Shown: positions 47,225 to 58,763 of the stretch, piece after piece
Layout: each line of letters opens with the position of its first letter
Numbering within the stretch: the first letter of the stretch is position 1
Origin: Desmodus rotundus
Taxonomy: Eukaryota; Chordata; Mammalia; Chiroptera; Phyllostomidae
Length of the DNA stretch: 64,000 nucleotides
NCBI RefSeq assembly: GCF_022682495.2
Contig: NC_071397.1
Span: forward strand, 13,855,082-13,919,081
Direction of reading: 5' to 3'
Notes under the pieces: model-generated
What the model saw: only the letters and a program-made list of their open reading frames with translations
Told to the model about the DNA's origin: nothing
The model's database searches: none
Translations under genes and position numbers: made by a program

Positions 47225-47940
47225 CCTCTTCCATGAATCTGTGCTACTCACCGGGAGTAACTGCAGTATAGATTGGTTTTCCTGACTCTTCATTTCTTCC
47301 GCATAGAACTCTGTGTCTAGCTCTTTCCTTCTTGGGATGGATCCACGTTGTACTGAGGCAGACGTCGATAGTATATCTCTCTTAATTGTTGAGTGGTGTC
47401 CCACTTTGTGAAGACGACACAGTTTATTAGCATTCCTGCGGGTGGATTTCTGCACTGTTTCCAGTTTTTGTTTATCATGATTAAAGGTGCTATTTAACCA
47501 CTTAAGAACTGCCGACAGTTTGTCAAGGAGGTTGTAATATTGCATTTTACACTCTCTCAGCAATGTTTGAAGGCTGCCATTGTTCCACATTCTCTCCTGT
47601 ATTGGGTATTTTCAGTATTTTTAATTTTAGCCATTTAAAAGGGCATGTGGTAGTATCTTCTGATTTTTAATTTGTATTGTCCTGATCAACATCAGTGATG
47701 TTGACCATCTTTTCATATGCTTATTGACCATTTGTATAAGTGCTTGGGTGAAGAGTCTGTTTAAATTTTTGCTCACACATTCACATGCTTATTTATTATT
47801 GAGTTCCAGGAATTCTTTATATATTTTAAATATAAATCCTATTTCAAATACAGATGTTGCTAATATTTTCTCCCAGTCTGTGGCTTTTCTATTCTTTTCT
47901 TGATAATGTTTTCGATGAGCAGAAGCTTTTGATTCTGATG
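47225..47940 (-). mobile_element. L1M 3' region, reverse
   Basis: Antisense landmarks in order: CAGTTTTTGTTTATCATGAT, TTCTCTCCTGTATTGGGTAT, TTTTTAATTTTAGCCATTTA, CATCTTTTCATATGCTTATT, AGGAATTCTTTATATATTTT, TTTTCTCCCAGTCTGTGGCT. The 146-codon reverse frame 47150-47590 lies mostly inside this fossil and shows no ORF2 signature, so it is not called a gene. Confidence 0.75.
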
Positions 47941-49040
47941 AAGGCTAGCATTAAATCAGACATACTGGAGTGACTAAAGTCAAGAACATAGAAAGTGGAA
48001 AACACCAGTTGACATTTTTTCTTTGGCATCAGAAGTGATGAGTTTCCTCACAAATCTTGGAGGAACTCCACATGTCAGCACATACTTGCAATGTAATGCT
48101 AGATTCCTGAAGCTACTGAAAGCACAGTGTGTTGGTTTCCTGGGGTTGCTGTTACATGGTGCCACAAATTAGTTGGCCTAACACAACAAAAATATCTTCT
48201 CATAGTTCTGGAGGCTGTGAGTCCAAAATTGAGCTCCTGACAGGATCATGCTCTCTTGAAATTTGTTCCATGCCTGGTAGGTGAACCGACTTGGTTTAGA
48301 ACGTATGTCTCATTTCATTAGGAAGAAGAAAGTGTTAGCCGACAGACCTCTTGATTCCTGCGATCCAGTTATTTCTTAGTAAAACATAAAATATAAAAAA
48401 AGTTCAAAATTTTTAACTGGATCTAACATTTATCAATAGCTTTTATAGCCCTTAGAAATTCCTCTAAATTGATAGGCTTTTACTGATATAATAGATAATT
48501 ATTATACTGTAAATACAGTACTTTATTTCTATGTTGTTTTATAATATAAGTATTATGTATATAATTTTATACAGACTTATAAAGTTAATGCATTAAATCA
48601 AAGAGTCTTAGTGAACTGCAATATTACTTATTCAATATAGTGACTTAAATTTAATAATTTAGTAAGCATTGGATGAAAGATGTTTTAAAATTTGATAGTT
48701 ACTTCAGCTTGATCTCTCAAATATTACACATTTTGTAAATAATACATACTAATTATTCATCACTTTATTGCAAAATAATGAACTTCCATTAGTTATTAAT
48801 TCATGTATTTAGAAATTATTAGTGGTCCTATACATTTCTTGAGACAGAAAACTATATATTTTTGAACCAGCAGCTAAAGTATAGCGTGGGTGCAAGTTTG
48901 TTACTTGGCATGTTGAGCATATTTATTTTCACCCAAACTCAATTTTTAATATAACTTGGATGACTGAGATCTAGACCTCCCTGAGGTAGTTCCCTGATGA
49001 TCATTCTCTTAGTTCTTGCCGCGGCAGCAAGTACACCACC
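47941..49040. other. No gene; one old interspersed repeat
   Basis: About 48128-48320 (GGTTTCCTGGGGTTGCTGTT, CATAGTTCTGGAGGCTGTGA, GTCCAAAATTGAGCTCCTGA) resembles a widespread mammalian repeat whose family I cannot name with confidence. The remainder is very AT-rich. A palindrome TGCCGCGGCA with two CpG sites lies at about 49018-49027, just before the minisatellite. Confidence 0.5.
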
Positions 49041-49166
49041 ATCAGTTCCCTGTGATCAATCCCCTGTAATCAATCCCCTGTGATCAGTTCCCTGTGATCA
49101 ATCCCCTGTGATCAGTTCCCTGTGATCAATCCCCTGTGATCAATCCCCTGTGATCAATCCCCCGTG
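49041..49166. repeat. 14-bp minisatellite, nine units
   Basis: Nine tandem 14-bp units with almost no length change. Two variants alternate: A = ATCAATCCCCTGTG and B = ATCAGTTCCCTGTG, in the order B A A B A B A A A; the second unit ends TGTA and the last has CCCGTG. A diverged single copy (AGTTCCCTGATGATCA) lies upstream at about 48988-49003, which suggests the source of the array. The unit is not a multiple of three. Confidence 0.97.
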
Positions 49167-50499
49167 TCCCATTACTAGTCTACTTAATTTAGATTTATTT
49201 TTGGGGGATTCTGCATTTCAGTCCAAAGCAGAAATTCCCATCGCAGGGAACAAAAGTTCAGAAGTTACCTATTCCACCTCAAGGACTTTAGAAAGATGCA
49301 TACTTCAATCACCTGCAGGAGAAAACCTACACTCCCAAGGAGATAGGGTCTTGCTTTAATTCCTACCTTTCCAAAGCCAGGGTGGCTATGGATTATATTG
49401 GAGACCTAGAGAAGTTTCACAGCCACACACAAAAAAACCCAAAAACACTTATACCAAAATTTTGCTTTTGACTCTGATGTTATTTTGTTCAAAATCTTAT
49501 TCTTCTTCTCCTCAGTCGTTCCTACAAAATGTAAGCTCCAAAGTTTGTGTATTCTCTGCTCTTACTTGCATATCATTATCTTCCCATGTTCAGCTCATTT
49601 GCAATACCACATTTCCTCTACATGTTCATACTGTCCCATTAAGGAATAACCCTTCTTACTCTCAACCTTATTATAGAGACAGTCTTCTACCTGCAATTTA
49701 CTTTACTGAAACTTTGCTTCCTATTGAAGAAACAACTCTTTTGGGCATCATTCGACTTAAGGTTCTTAAACCTTTTAAACACCAGCCCTCAAGGTCTGGA
49801 GTGGAAATATTCTTCTTTCTAATCCTCTACTATTGTTCTTATTGCATATCACATTTCCCTTCCTACGACAGCATTCTGCTACCCCAATTTTGAGGCTAAT
49901 GCAAACATGACTTCCACTGCAATTATGTTGCCATTTTCTCCAAGGCTGTCAGTTATTTCTTCACTTTTATCTCTTAACCTATTCATCATAGCCCTAAAAT
50001 ACCTCATTTTAGCCACATCCTGGCACCATTCAACACCCATCTCTCATCACATCCGTGCTGTAAAAGCCCAATTGTGGATGAAGCCCAACTTTTGATATCT
50101 CAACTCAAATAAGTGAGTTGCTTAAGCACATTTTGGGAAAAATCAATATATAATTTTTATTCTACTTCAGAACCCACTGCTAACTGATGAATCTACATGT
50201 TTCCCACTACAAATTTCTAAAAGCCTGTCTCAGGGTGGGTATGGGTTTTTTCCTTATATATAACAAATTAGCATCAACTCTAGGTATTAACTGACTTCAT
50301 TAGGGGGTGGGAGTGTAGAGATATCACTGTCTCTAAATTCGTCATCAGACTTGACACAAGACACAGATTTCTCTGGTGCTAGGTGCATCCTTTGCTTATT
50401 ATATATTTGTTTTCCATTAAGACTATATAAGTTACTATGAATATGACATTCATCTAATTGACAAGTCTAGTACATAAACAATCCTTGCTCTTCCCAGTT
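49167..50499. other. No supported gene
   Basis: Contains a 143-codon forward frame (49462-49893) that is rich in Ser, Leu and Phe and ends in a hydrophobic stretch. It has no recognisable domain, no clear splice context and ordinary AT-rich base composition. I regard it as chance or a decayed LINE fragment. Confidence 0.45.
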
Positions 50500-50700
50500 G
50501 GGATTTAATGCTCAGGCCTCATTTTACTTACAACTCATTTTTCAAGCCATTGTGTCTGCATCCATGTTTTCAACTGCCATCGGAGGGCTAACAATTCCAA
50601 ATTCCCTCTCCACACGGCAGAGCTGTTCCTTCACATCTGGAACTGAATATCAGCTGCATGTTGGAATCTCCACCTGCATGCCCCACAAGCATTTCTCCTT
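50500..50700 (+). mobile_element. L2 LINE fragment
   Basis: CATCCATGTTTTCAACTGCC, GCTGCATGTTGGAATCTCCA, CCTGCATGCCCCACAAGCAT follow the order of the ancient L2 LINE (its reverse-transcriptase end and beyond). The 92-codon frame over it (50498-50776) is L2-derived and not a host gene. Confidence 0.65.
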
Positions 50701-51333
50701 CAATATCATGAAAATGACGAATACTCTTTTTCTTAAAATGTGTTTTCCTGCCTTAGTTCTCTGTTTGGGTAAATGACTGTTTTATAAGATTTTAAGATGC
50801 TTTGATAGCAGGAAACAGCACACTGACACACAGGTAGATGAGAAGCAGAACTTTCATTATTTACAGTCTCAAATAAAAGTTGCCAGGCACGGCCACACAG
50901 GGGCTAGCACCTGGGAACAAAGTCATAGCACATTTGAGCTGTAGGGGACAGTTCACATAGGGTAAGTGGGGTAGGGGGTTTTCCGGGATCCCTGTGGTTT
51001 GGGTAATTTGAATATATGTTGCAGGCTCCAGGGCACAGGTGCTATCTGTTGTTGTCTGGTCCCTTGCTCTGGGGCAGTAAGGGCAGGTGGTCTCAGAGTG
51101 AGAGAGCTTCATATAAGAAGTAGTTGGGGTGTGAACTTAATCAGTTGCTAAAGAAGAAGACGTGACCAGATCCTAACCAAGGCCTCAAAGCTAAGTCAAG
51201 ACAGCATTTATATATTATCACACATACACATTTATATATTTATATATCTTTTATTGCAATAGCCAAGTAATCCAAACCAGTCAAATGCAACTTTTTCCTC
51301 TTCATGATTTTTTTCAACTCTGCTTATTTTTTA
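50701..51333. other. No supported gene; unassigned richer block
   Basis: About 50870-51130 is G+C-richer with an 83-codon reverse frame of no known content. It could be an old LTR or DNA-transposon remnant; no termini are visible. Confidence 0.4.
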
Positions 51334-51541
51334 AAAAATATTTTTTTTATTTATTTTTAGAGAGAGGGGAAAGGAGGGAGAAAGAGAGGGAGAGAAATAT
51401 CAATGTGTGATTGCCTCTTGCGTGTCCCCTACTGGTGACCTGGCTTGCATTCCAGGCATGTGCCCTGACTGGGAATTGAACCGGCAACCCTTTGGTTCCC
51501 TGGCCGGTGCTCAATCCACTGAGCCTCACCAACCAGAGCTC
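51334..51541 (-). repeat. VES-type SINE, reverse
   Basis: T/A-rich tail ATTTTTTTTATTTATTTTTA, AGAGAGGGGAAAGGAGGGAG tract, AATATCAATGTGTGATTGCC, GGGAATTGAACCGGCAACCC (box-B side) and head CTCACCAACCAGAGCTC. Frames on both strands over it are SINE-derived. Confidence 0.92.
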
Positions 51542-52624
51542 AGCTTTAATTCTTGCTTATCTTCTGACCTTCTTGCTTATCTTCTTCAAATGCTTCTTTA
51601 TGCTGTTATTGAAGTAAACTTTCTAGTTTATAAATATGGTAATATCATTCCTGTGTTAAAAACTATTCTATGACTTAAAAACCATGTAAGAAAGAAACCT
51701 CTGCCTCTCATCATTAAATGTGACATCATGCCTACCACATCGGCTTTAATTTTGGTTTCTCTCTCACTCTACAATTTTAGCTTAATTTGAAAAACAGAGA
51801 ACAACAAATAGTTAACTGAGTGAAAACATTAAGTCTAATATGCCAATAACAATTTCTCAGACAAATTTTTCTCAAGCATGTGTCATATTTTATGGACTTG
51901 CTAGTATGAGAATAAGCAAGGGGACAGCAAAATTGTCATTTGGAGAAGGTAGGAAAATTAAGGTGTTATATAGATGGGATCAAGAATTATTCCATTAACT
52001 TCTATATTTTTAAATAATCATTAGTTTCATTTCATATGGTCAAATGATCCATCGCTTGGTCTGTTTAATGATAATTCTGAATCTATTTTTTAATGTTTGA
52101 CTGCTGATAGCTGTTAAGCTGACCTTCCCCCTTCTCCTTTGCCCCATCATTGTGCTAGCTCATCCAAAGCACCCTCCTTTGGTAACAAAGGGGGATTCAA
52201 ACCGCACAAAGCCTCGACTGCCTGCAGGAACTCCCATCCCAGTCCCCTTCTCCTAACCACAATGAGAGCTCTAGCCAGTCTCGTTCTGTTGCTCTTTCAA
52301 GCCATTTTGGAAATGCTTAAGAAATTTGTCCTGCTATCCTCAGAGGCCTCAAATATGTAAGCAAAAAGCCTTTTCATAGGCTTTCTGTGTGTGTGTATGT
52401 AATCTTATTTCAGTATCTGAACCAAATTTGGGGTGGGGCTCCCTTCTGGTCTTTCGGGATGACCAACCATAACCATGTGAGCTGCCCGATGTATGGACTA
52501 GGCGTCAGTGTGTCTCATTAGTGCATTTCAGAGGCAAGTGACAAGGCCTCATCGGTGAATAAGGTGGAAGCACAGAAAGTGTTGCACAGTCAGAGGCACA
52601 GCAATGTGCAAGAAGTTCTAATTA
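51542..52624. other. No supported gene
   Basis: AT-rich, with a slightly richer patch at 52130-52360 holding a 73-codon forward frame that has no motif. Confidence 0.45.
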
Positions 52625-53078
52625 AAAAAAATGGTTTTTATTGAGATATAACTGACATAGAACATCTTGAAAGTTTAAGGTGTAAAACGTATTGATTTGA
52701 TACAATTATACATTACACTATGATTAGCATTGTAGTGTTATCTAACACCTCTATCTCCTCACGAAATCATTTTTTTGAAGTGGGAACAATTAAGATCTAG
52801 TCTCGCAGCAACATTGAGGTTTATAATGCAGTACTGTTGTCTATAATCACCATGCAGTGAATTAGGTCTCCAGGACTTAGTTGTCCACTAGCTCCAAGTT
52901 CGTACCCTTAAACAACATATTTCCCCACCCCCCAGCCTCTGGTAACTACCATTCTACTCTTTGTTATTATCAGTTAGGCTTTTTAAATTCCACACATTAT
53001 AATATATGGTGTTTGTCTTTCTCTGACTTTCCTCACTTAGAAAAAAGCCCTACAGGTCCACCCCTGTTGTTACAAAAG
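52625..53078 (-). mobile_element. L1 3' UTR, part 1 (host of the LTR)
   Basis: Antisense L1 3' UTR: GGTTTTTATTGAGATATAAC, TTTATAATGCAGTACTGTTG, CCAGGACTTAGTTGTC, TGTTTGTCTTTCTCTGACTT, GGTCCACCCCTGTTGTTACA. It is interrupted at 53083 and continues at 53522 with TTTCTTTTCCTTGTGGCTGA. Confidence 0.85.
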
Positions 53079-53082
53079 GCAG

Positions 53083-53517
53083 TTGTGGGGTTGTTACATG
53101 GCCCTTCCCCTTCCCATGACTGACAGCTAGTTGGAAGGCCTCAGGCCAGAAGGAATGTGTATTGTTTTGGGAATGGATTGTAACTCTTTCCTTATCTCCT
53201 TTTGCAAGCGGCTTCTTGTCCTGTGACTGCTTCTTGACCTTTTCCTTCTGAACGTAAACACTGATGTAATGTAGCTCCGGGCTACACGTTGGTTTGTGCA
53301 ACCTGGTCCGGTGCTGCCTTTGTCTGGGACCCCTTATAACGAGCCTCAGACTAGAGGAGGTGCGGTCTCTGTCGCTCTGACCTGCTGCCTGTCGGGTGCA
53401 CTCCCCTACATGAGTAATAAACGGTATGTCCACATCTGCTAGTCCTCAGGGTGGTCTTTTCAGATCAGAAACACTTACGCAGCTCCCCCAGTTTTGGTTT
53501 GGAGCTCCTGTGGCACA
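53083..53517 (+). mobile_element. Solo LTR of an endogenous retrovirus
   Basis: A 435-bp block inserted in the L1, starting TTGTGGGG and ending GGCACA, flanked by 4-bp copies of GCAG (53079-53082 and 53518-53521), as expected for a gammaretrovirus-like (ERV1) LTR. A TATA-like CTTATAA lies near 53334 and an AATAAA near 53416, in the order of a U3-R-U5 structure. No viral gene is present, so it is a recombined solo LTR. The 127-codon reverse frame across it is antisense and not a gene. Confidence 0.8.
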
Positions 53518-53521
53518 GCAG

Positions 53522-53657
53522 GGTTTCTTTTCCTTGTGGCTGAATAATATTCCATTGCGTATCATACATGATCAAATACAATAGTAGTTTTATTTAAAAA
53601 TTTTTGAGGAACCTCCATACTGTTTTCCATAGTGATTGAATCAATTTACATTCCCAG
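53522..53657 (-). mobile_element. L1 3' UTR, part 2
   Basis: Resumes the interrupted L1 (GTGGCTGAATAATATTCCAT, GAACCTCCATACTGTTTTCC, TTTACATTCCC) and stops abruptly at about 53657, where the G+C-rich block begins. Confidence 0.85.
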
Positions 53658-54245
53658 AAAGAGAGACTAATTGCCTGAAGCTGTTCTTCAGGAGAAAGAC
53701 TGGGAACAGGCAGCTAAGGTCTCCTGGGATGACTTCTAGTCCACTTACTGCTGCTGCTGCTGCTGGGCGCTGCACAGAGGAACAGCAGGCCCCAATGATG
53801 GGCAATGAGATGGCCTGTCGAGTTGCTATATAGTCTTGGACTTTGGCAGACAAGGGATTGCAGCCCCGGGAGTCCACACTGGAAGCCTGAGTCGCTGCCC
53901 CTGGCCTTCAGCCTCCCAGCCATTCCACCAGAGTCTGGTTCTCAACAGGTGGCGGAGCCCCTGGAGGGAGCCCCCAATGCACTGACTGACTGGTGGCAGG
54001 AGGCATTGGTGAGGATTGGGGTTTGCTTGACACACGGATTGTGCGAGCCAGACTGCTTCCTTTTGAGTCTGGGATGAGGGTCTACCAGACTAGTGCGGTG
54101 GTACCCACGTGTTTCTCATCCAGGATTCTCCAGCCGGCCTTCGTCGATCTCCCGAGATTCTGCGATGCTGCTGGGAGGAGGGCTTCCTGAGCGGCTGCTC
54201 AGTTCTCATTTCGCCGGTCATCTGAGCTGCTGCAGACCTCGAGTG
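53658..54245. other. G+C-rich CpG-containing block, unassigned
   Basis: Begins exactly where L1 homology stops. It holds a (CTG)5 run near 53750, a TATATAG at about 53826, and CpG sites concentrated at 54100-54245 (GCCTTCGTCGATCTCCCGAG). It ends at GAGTGTAAGTTAATT, a good splice-donor match. Open frames of 62-90 codons occur on both strands, none with a known motif. Candidates are an unrecognised retroviral LTR, a captured promoter/first exon, or a noncoding first exon. I could not decide. Confidence 0.5.
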
Positions 54246-57200
54246 TAAGTTAATTTCTTTTAGTGCTTTTACAAAACTTTTTATAATTCGGACAAGGACT
54301 TGTACATAATGTTTTAGATAAGTCCTAGTACGTTGGAATAATAGTCTGTAAGCACATATTAGCCTCAAAGTAAATTATTTGGGCTACAGGAGGTAGTATC
54401 TCTTTTTGAGTTCTATGAGTAGTTAAAACTTGGGGAATCCCTAGCACACTCTTCACTTCATGTATTCTTGAAATGCAAGGGCATTTCTGTCTACCCCTCA
54501 AAACACACAGACACTTGAATAGCTTAAGAAATTCTTATCTTTTGTAACTTTGCCACTAAGTCTAATAGCCTTAAATTATAGGCTTCCACAGCCTCCCTCA
54601 ATTGAAAATCCTCTTACCTGAAGAGGAACCCGTATTATTTACTGAGTCAACTTCTTTAAAATTTTTTTTTTCTAGTTTAGAACTCACAAATATCCACTAG
54701 AATGTTATATTTCTTATTACTTCTTTAATTCAGAAATCAATGTAAACTACTGTGTCTCTTCAGTTTGTTTTTTATTGTTTCCTTCTGTCAAAAACCAAAC
54801 TGCATACCAAATAAAAAAGCAGAAAGTTGAGTGCATTGCAAGGCTTTCAACCTGCCAACTGGGAAAACTCAAGGCTATGGGAGCATGTGTTCTGATTTGC
54901 TCACAGACTAAGCGACTTTTATGGGCTAAATGTGAAAGTTAATTGGTTTTTGCAGCTGATTGGTTGTCTAGTGCTCGTCCTCCCTATTTGGATCAGAGTA
55001 GCAGAGTAAGGGGACCAACAAAGTCTAGAGACGGGTGTGAACAAACTAGGCATTTGAGGCTTGGCTGGTGTCCTCTGCTGATGACCGAGAGGAGCTATAC
55101 ATTCTTGTAAGGTTAGGTAATAATTCCTTCCTGTGCCTGTGTTGACTGCCTGCATTTTGTTCCCGATATAAGTGACTCCATTTTAATTTTGGGTCTACAC
55201 TTCCAGACACATTTTGGTTAAGAATTAGGATTTTTCTTTAATAAATTAGACATTTTGTTGTATGATCTATCTAAAAAAGCCTACCCTTATTCTACCAGTT
55301 CTTTGCTTCTCATTATTTCTTTCTGTAAACACTGTGTGCACCGGAACCACACAGAATAATTTTTTTAATCAGAAAATCTTTGTAAAAGTGGAATTATATG
55401 AATGGATTCAATCCCAAGTAGGGGAAAAAGAGCAGCTGTAAAATAAAAATATTCTACAAACAAATCACATGGTTAGTGATGCTTTGACAGGAGGGGGTGT
55501 CCCTGGATTCAGAAAAAATGTGAGCATGAGTCTGGAAATAATAATTATTTACATTATTGATAAGGAAGTAACTATATTAGCAAATAAACGAACCTTTGAA
55601 AGAACTAGAAGCGCATTTGTGAGTAATAAAATCAGAACTAGAAAACCACAAAGTCTACTTGGAAGAAAATAAAAGACAACAGCAGCCAAGATAAACTTCT
55701 ACTATATAAAGCCATAGTGCTTAACAATTAAAAAAATTAATTGGGTAATATGTCAAGAAAAATGAAACAAAATTTTCAAACCGCACTTAAAGTGATTCAG
55801 TATTAGATGTCCATTACATTCTTTTTCACTTGCTTTAAGACTTGATTTTCAAAGCCTTTCTTCTAGGTACATAAACTAAATAAATATATTCACGATGTTA
55901 AAATTAAGTAATTTCAGCAATGGATTACTTTTAATTACCTAAATTTTATTCAGTGTGGCAAAGGTCAAGCAGTCCTTGTTACGTGGAAACTGATCTGAGA
56001 TGTAGAGCTAGGACTCTGTTCTAGAAGCTTTCCTGGCTCTTACAGTTCAGAATCATCAAATGTTAATATGCTTTTTCCAGGTGTTTGCCTGTATAAATTA
56101 GTGTAAATCCGGATAGTTTTCCTTTCTCCAGAAATGACCTTAAAGAATGTTTTCTGAATTGAATTTAAATGAAATTGAAAAGTAGAATATTATATTTGCA
56201 GGTAATTAAAAAAGAGCCAAGTTTCAGTTGATTACCTAAATCTTTAATTTTGTTTTTAAAATTAATTTAGGCTTTCAGCCTCGCTCACGAAGAGCTTAAA
56301 ATGACAGCTCATCAGAAGTGCTGGTCTACTTTTCTGGTTCTCATTTGTTGAACTTTGATGCATGCTGAGTTGTAGCTGTGGTTTCTTAGGGGTCATCGAC
56401 ATCTTATTTAGTGGTATTCAGTATCATTTTTTCCCTCTAATGGCCTGTGAGTGGAAATGAAATGACTGAATTCTTCTGAAATTCCAGGAATCTTTTGGAA
56501 ACAGCATAACTCACAAACTAACAAGGATCCAGAAACTTTGTACGGGTTAAGAACAGAATGTTGACTCGATTCCCACTTGGCCCTCAGATTTCCACACTAG
56601 ATGAAGCTAGGAACTGAGAATTACAGAACAGAATCAAAATGGTTTTATAAACATTAGTGTGAACATCTAAAATTAATGAAAATTAGTGTTTTGTCTCTAA
56701 TATTAATGGTTTTGTGTAGCTTTATTTACTATTTAATTTAACTTTGCAACATTCACACGGGAATAGAGACACAGTAAGAATGAAGGGAGCAAAATCTCCC
56801 TTGGCCCCCTCCAATCTCTATATGGATGTTTCAAGGTCCAAAGGAGGATGCGGGAAAGGTATTACTTATGCCTCACTTTTTAAATCAATTTTCGCTTTTA
56901 ACAATACTATTTATTGACCATCTGCTATGTGACAACTGATGTAGTGGATAATTTACATATCTTGTATCTGATACTAACAGCATAAGTTTACTTATTCCTG
57001 TTTATAAATGACCAAACTGTGACTAATGTTGATTAAATGACTAGCTATATGTTAGTTTTCAAAGTCCATGTGCTTTCTCTTCTCTGAAAATAACTATTTG
57101 GTTTTACTCAAATTTGAGAGAGTTTTCATTCTGTAATTGAGTCATACCCTTTAGCAAACCGGCATTAAATATCTCCCCAAATGCCAATTAAATGGATCCA

Positions 57201-58054
57201 TTTAACTTGTCAGCAGTTCACTTAGAATTGTTTCTCTGTTGGTTCGTTTTGAAGCAATTACATTTCTGGCAAGTGAAGGAGATAAAGATAACTGCATTGA
57301 CTCATAGGAGTTGCTTTGCCAGAATTCCGTCTTCGATTCTTGTGCATCTAATATTGAGACTGTGTTTTATATAACAGAAGTTCAGTACTCATATAGCAGC
57401 ATCAAAATGTTACACTGTTGTATTTTAGCAAAGAAAACTTAAAATGTACTTCTTTTCTGCAAAAGGTAATTAAAATGTTACATTTTGCCGTAATCAAATA
57501 TGAGGGAAAAACTGATTCTACTACAAAGCATTTGATTATTGTTTAAAGTCGTTCCACATTAGCACCGGCTTTATAAACACCTTGCTGATGTGAGACTTGG
57601 GATTCGCCTCCATTTGGGTAAATCTCTTTCTTTTGTTTCTAAGAAGTCAAGCTCCAGTTTGAAGAGAAAGTTTTGCTTTAAACTTGGATTGAATTTTTCC
57701 AGTAAATGGATTCTTCTTCAGGATACCTACAACAATTGCTCATTGAATAGCAACATGACAAGACCACAGTTGTAGAAAAATTGCATTGCAGCAAAACTGA
57801 ACAAAACAGTAGAGAGGAGCGAAGAGAGGGAAGCCCTGATGTCAGGGTGATTCATGGGAGGGACAGTCTGGCAGAGCCTAAGCAGAGAATAAAACCCTTG
57901 TTATCTGCATATGTAACAGAAGAAGGGGGTGACCTGACACAGAGCAGGAGGGAAGAACTGGAAGAGAATCCCGTTTTAGGAAAAACTCCGCCAAAGAGTA
58001 TTGCAATGTACTGCTGAGAGTTTTAGTTCCAGAGTGAGAGCTGTGTAGCATTTT
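54246..58054. other. Long stretch without supported genes
   Basis: About 56900-57060 (TATTTATTGACCATCTGCTA, TTACTTATTCCTGTTTATAA, GATTAAATGACTAGCTA) resembles antisense-tail plus core of a MIR SINE. About 54900-55200 and 56280-56560 are somewhat G+C-richer and unassigned. Open frames of 60-78 codons have no recognised content. Confidence 0.45.
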
Positions 58055-58070
58055 AAAATAGTCCTAAAGT

Positions 58071-58302
58071 TTTCCCATACTGTTGGTTCTCTTTTTATTT
58101 TAATGCTGTTTTCTTTAGCCATGCAGAAGCTTTTTATTTTGATGAGGTCCCATTTGTTTATTCTTTCCTTTATGTCCCTTGCTTTAGGGGATGTGTCTGT
58201 GAGGATATTGCTGTGTGGAATGTCTGAGATTTTCCTGCCAATGTTTTCCTCTAGGACTTTTACGGTGTTACGACTTATATTTAAGTCTTTTATCCACCTC
58301 AA
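58071..58302 (-). pseudogene. L1 ORF2 fragment in inverted part
   Basis: The reverse strand encodes MRWIKDLNISRNTVKVLEEN, IGRKISDIPHSNILTDTSPK, and [20 protein letters not shown], the region beyond the reverse transcriptase in L1 ORF2. The frame is open for 77 codons inside the element and runs on past the insertion edge by chance. Openness over this length fits a fairly young copy. Confidence 0.9.
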
Positions 58303-58763
58303 ATTTATTTTAGTGTATGGTGTAAGTTGGTGATCGAGTTTAATTTTTTTGCGTGATGGAATTCTACACAGTAGAGAGAAAAAAGGAGCTTATAACCTTT
58401 GCAACAGCATGGATGGAACTGGAGAGCATTATGCTAAGTGAAATAAGCCAGACGGTGAGGGGCAAATACCATATGATCTTACCTTTAACTAGAACATAAT
58501 CAACAAAAGAAAAAAGCAAACAAAATATAACCAGAGACATTGAAATTAAGAATATTGTAACAATAGCCAGAGGGGAGTGGGGAGGGAATAGTGGGGAGAG
58601 GGGTTTACAGGAGCCACTATAAAGGACACATAAACAAAATCAAGAGGGAGGGTGGAGGCAGGGGAGGGAGGTGGGACTGGCTGGAGTGGGGTGGAGGGAT
58701 GGGGAGAAAATGCAGACAACTGTAATGGAATAACAATAAAAATTAAAAAAATTTCTTCTTAAA
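58071..58763 (+). mobile_element. L1 with inverted 5' part and perfect 16-bp duplication
   Basis: About 58071-58352 is ORF2 in reverse orientation; about 58353-58763 is the forward end of ORF2 and the G-rich 3' UTR with an AACAATAAAAATTAAAA tail. AAAATAGTCCTAAAGT occurs identically at 58055-58070 and 58764-58779. The nick site reads TTTT/AAAATA, the L1 endonuclease preference. This is a textbook twin-priming product. Confidence 0.95.

Noticed and set aside
47150..47590. 146-codon reverse open frame
   Set aside because: It lies mostly over an old L1M fragment and shows no protein signature.
49041..49166. CRISPR-like array
   Set aside because: Units are 14 bp and directly adjacent with no spacers; this is a minisatellite in a mammalian genome.
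49462..49893. 143-codon forward open frame as a possible membrane protein gene
   Set aside because: Composition (Ser, Leu, Phe, Ile) is what AT/pyrimidine-rich DNA gives by chance; no domain, splice sites or promoter could be linked to it.
53050..53433. 127-codon reverse frame as a viral or host gene
   Set aside because: It is antisense to a solo LTR whose ends and target duplication are visible.
53720..54245. HeliBat-type Helitron with captured first exon
   Set aside because: No 5' TC / 3' CTAG end with a terminal hairpin could be found around the block; only promoter-like features remain, so no Helitron is called.
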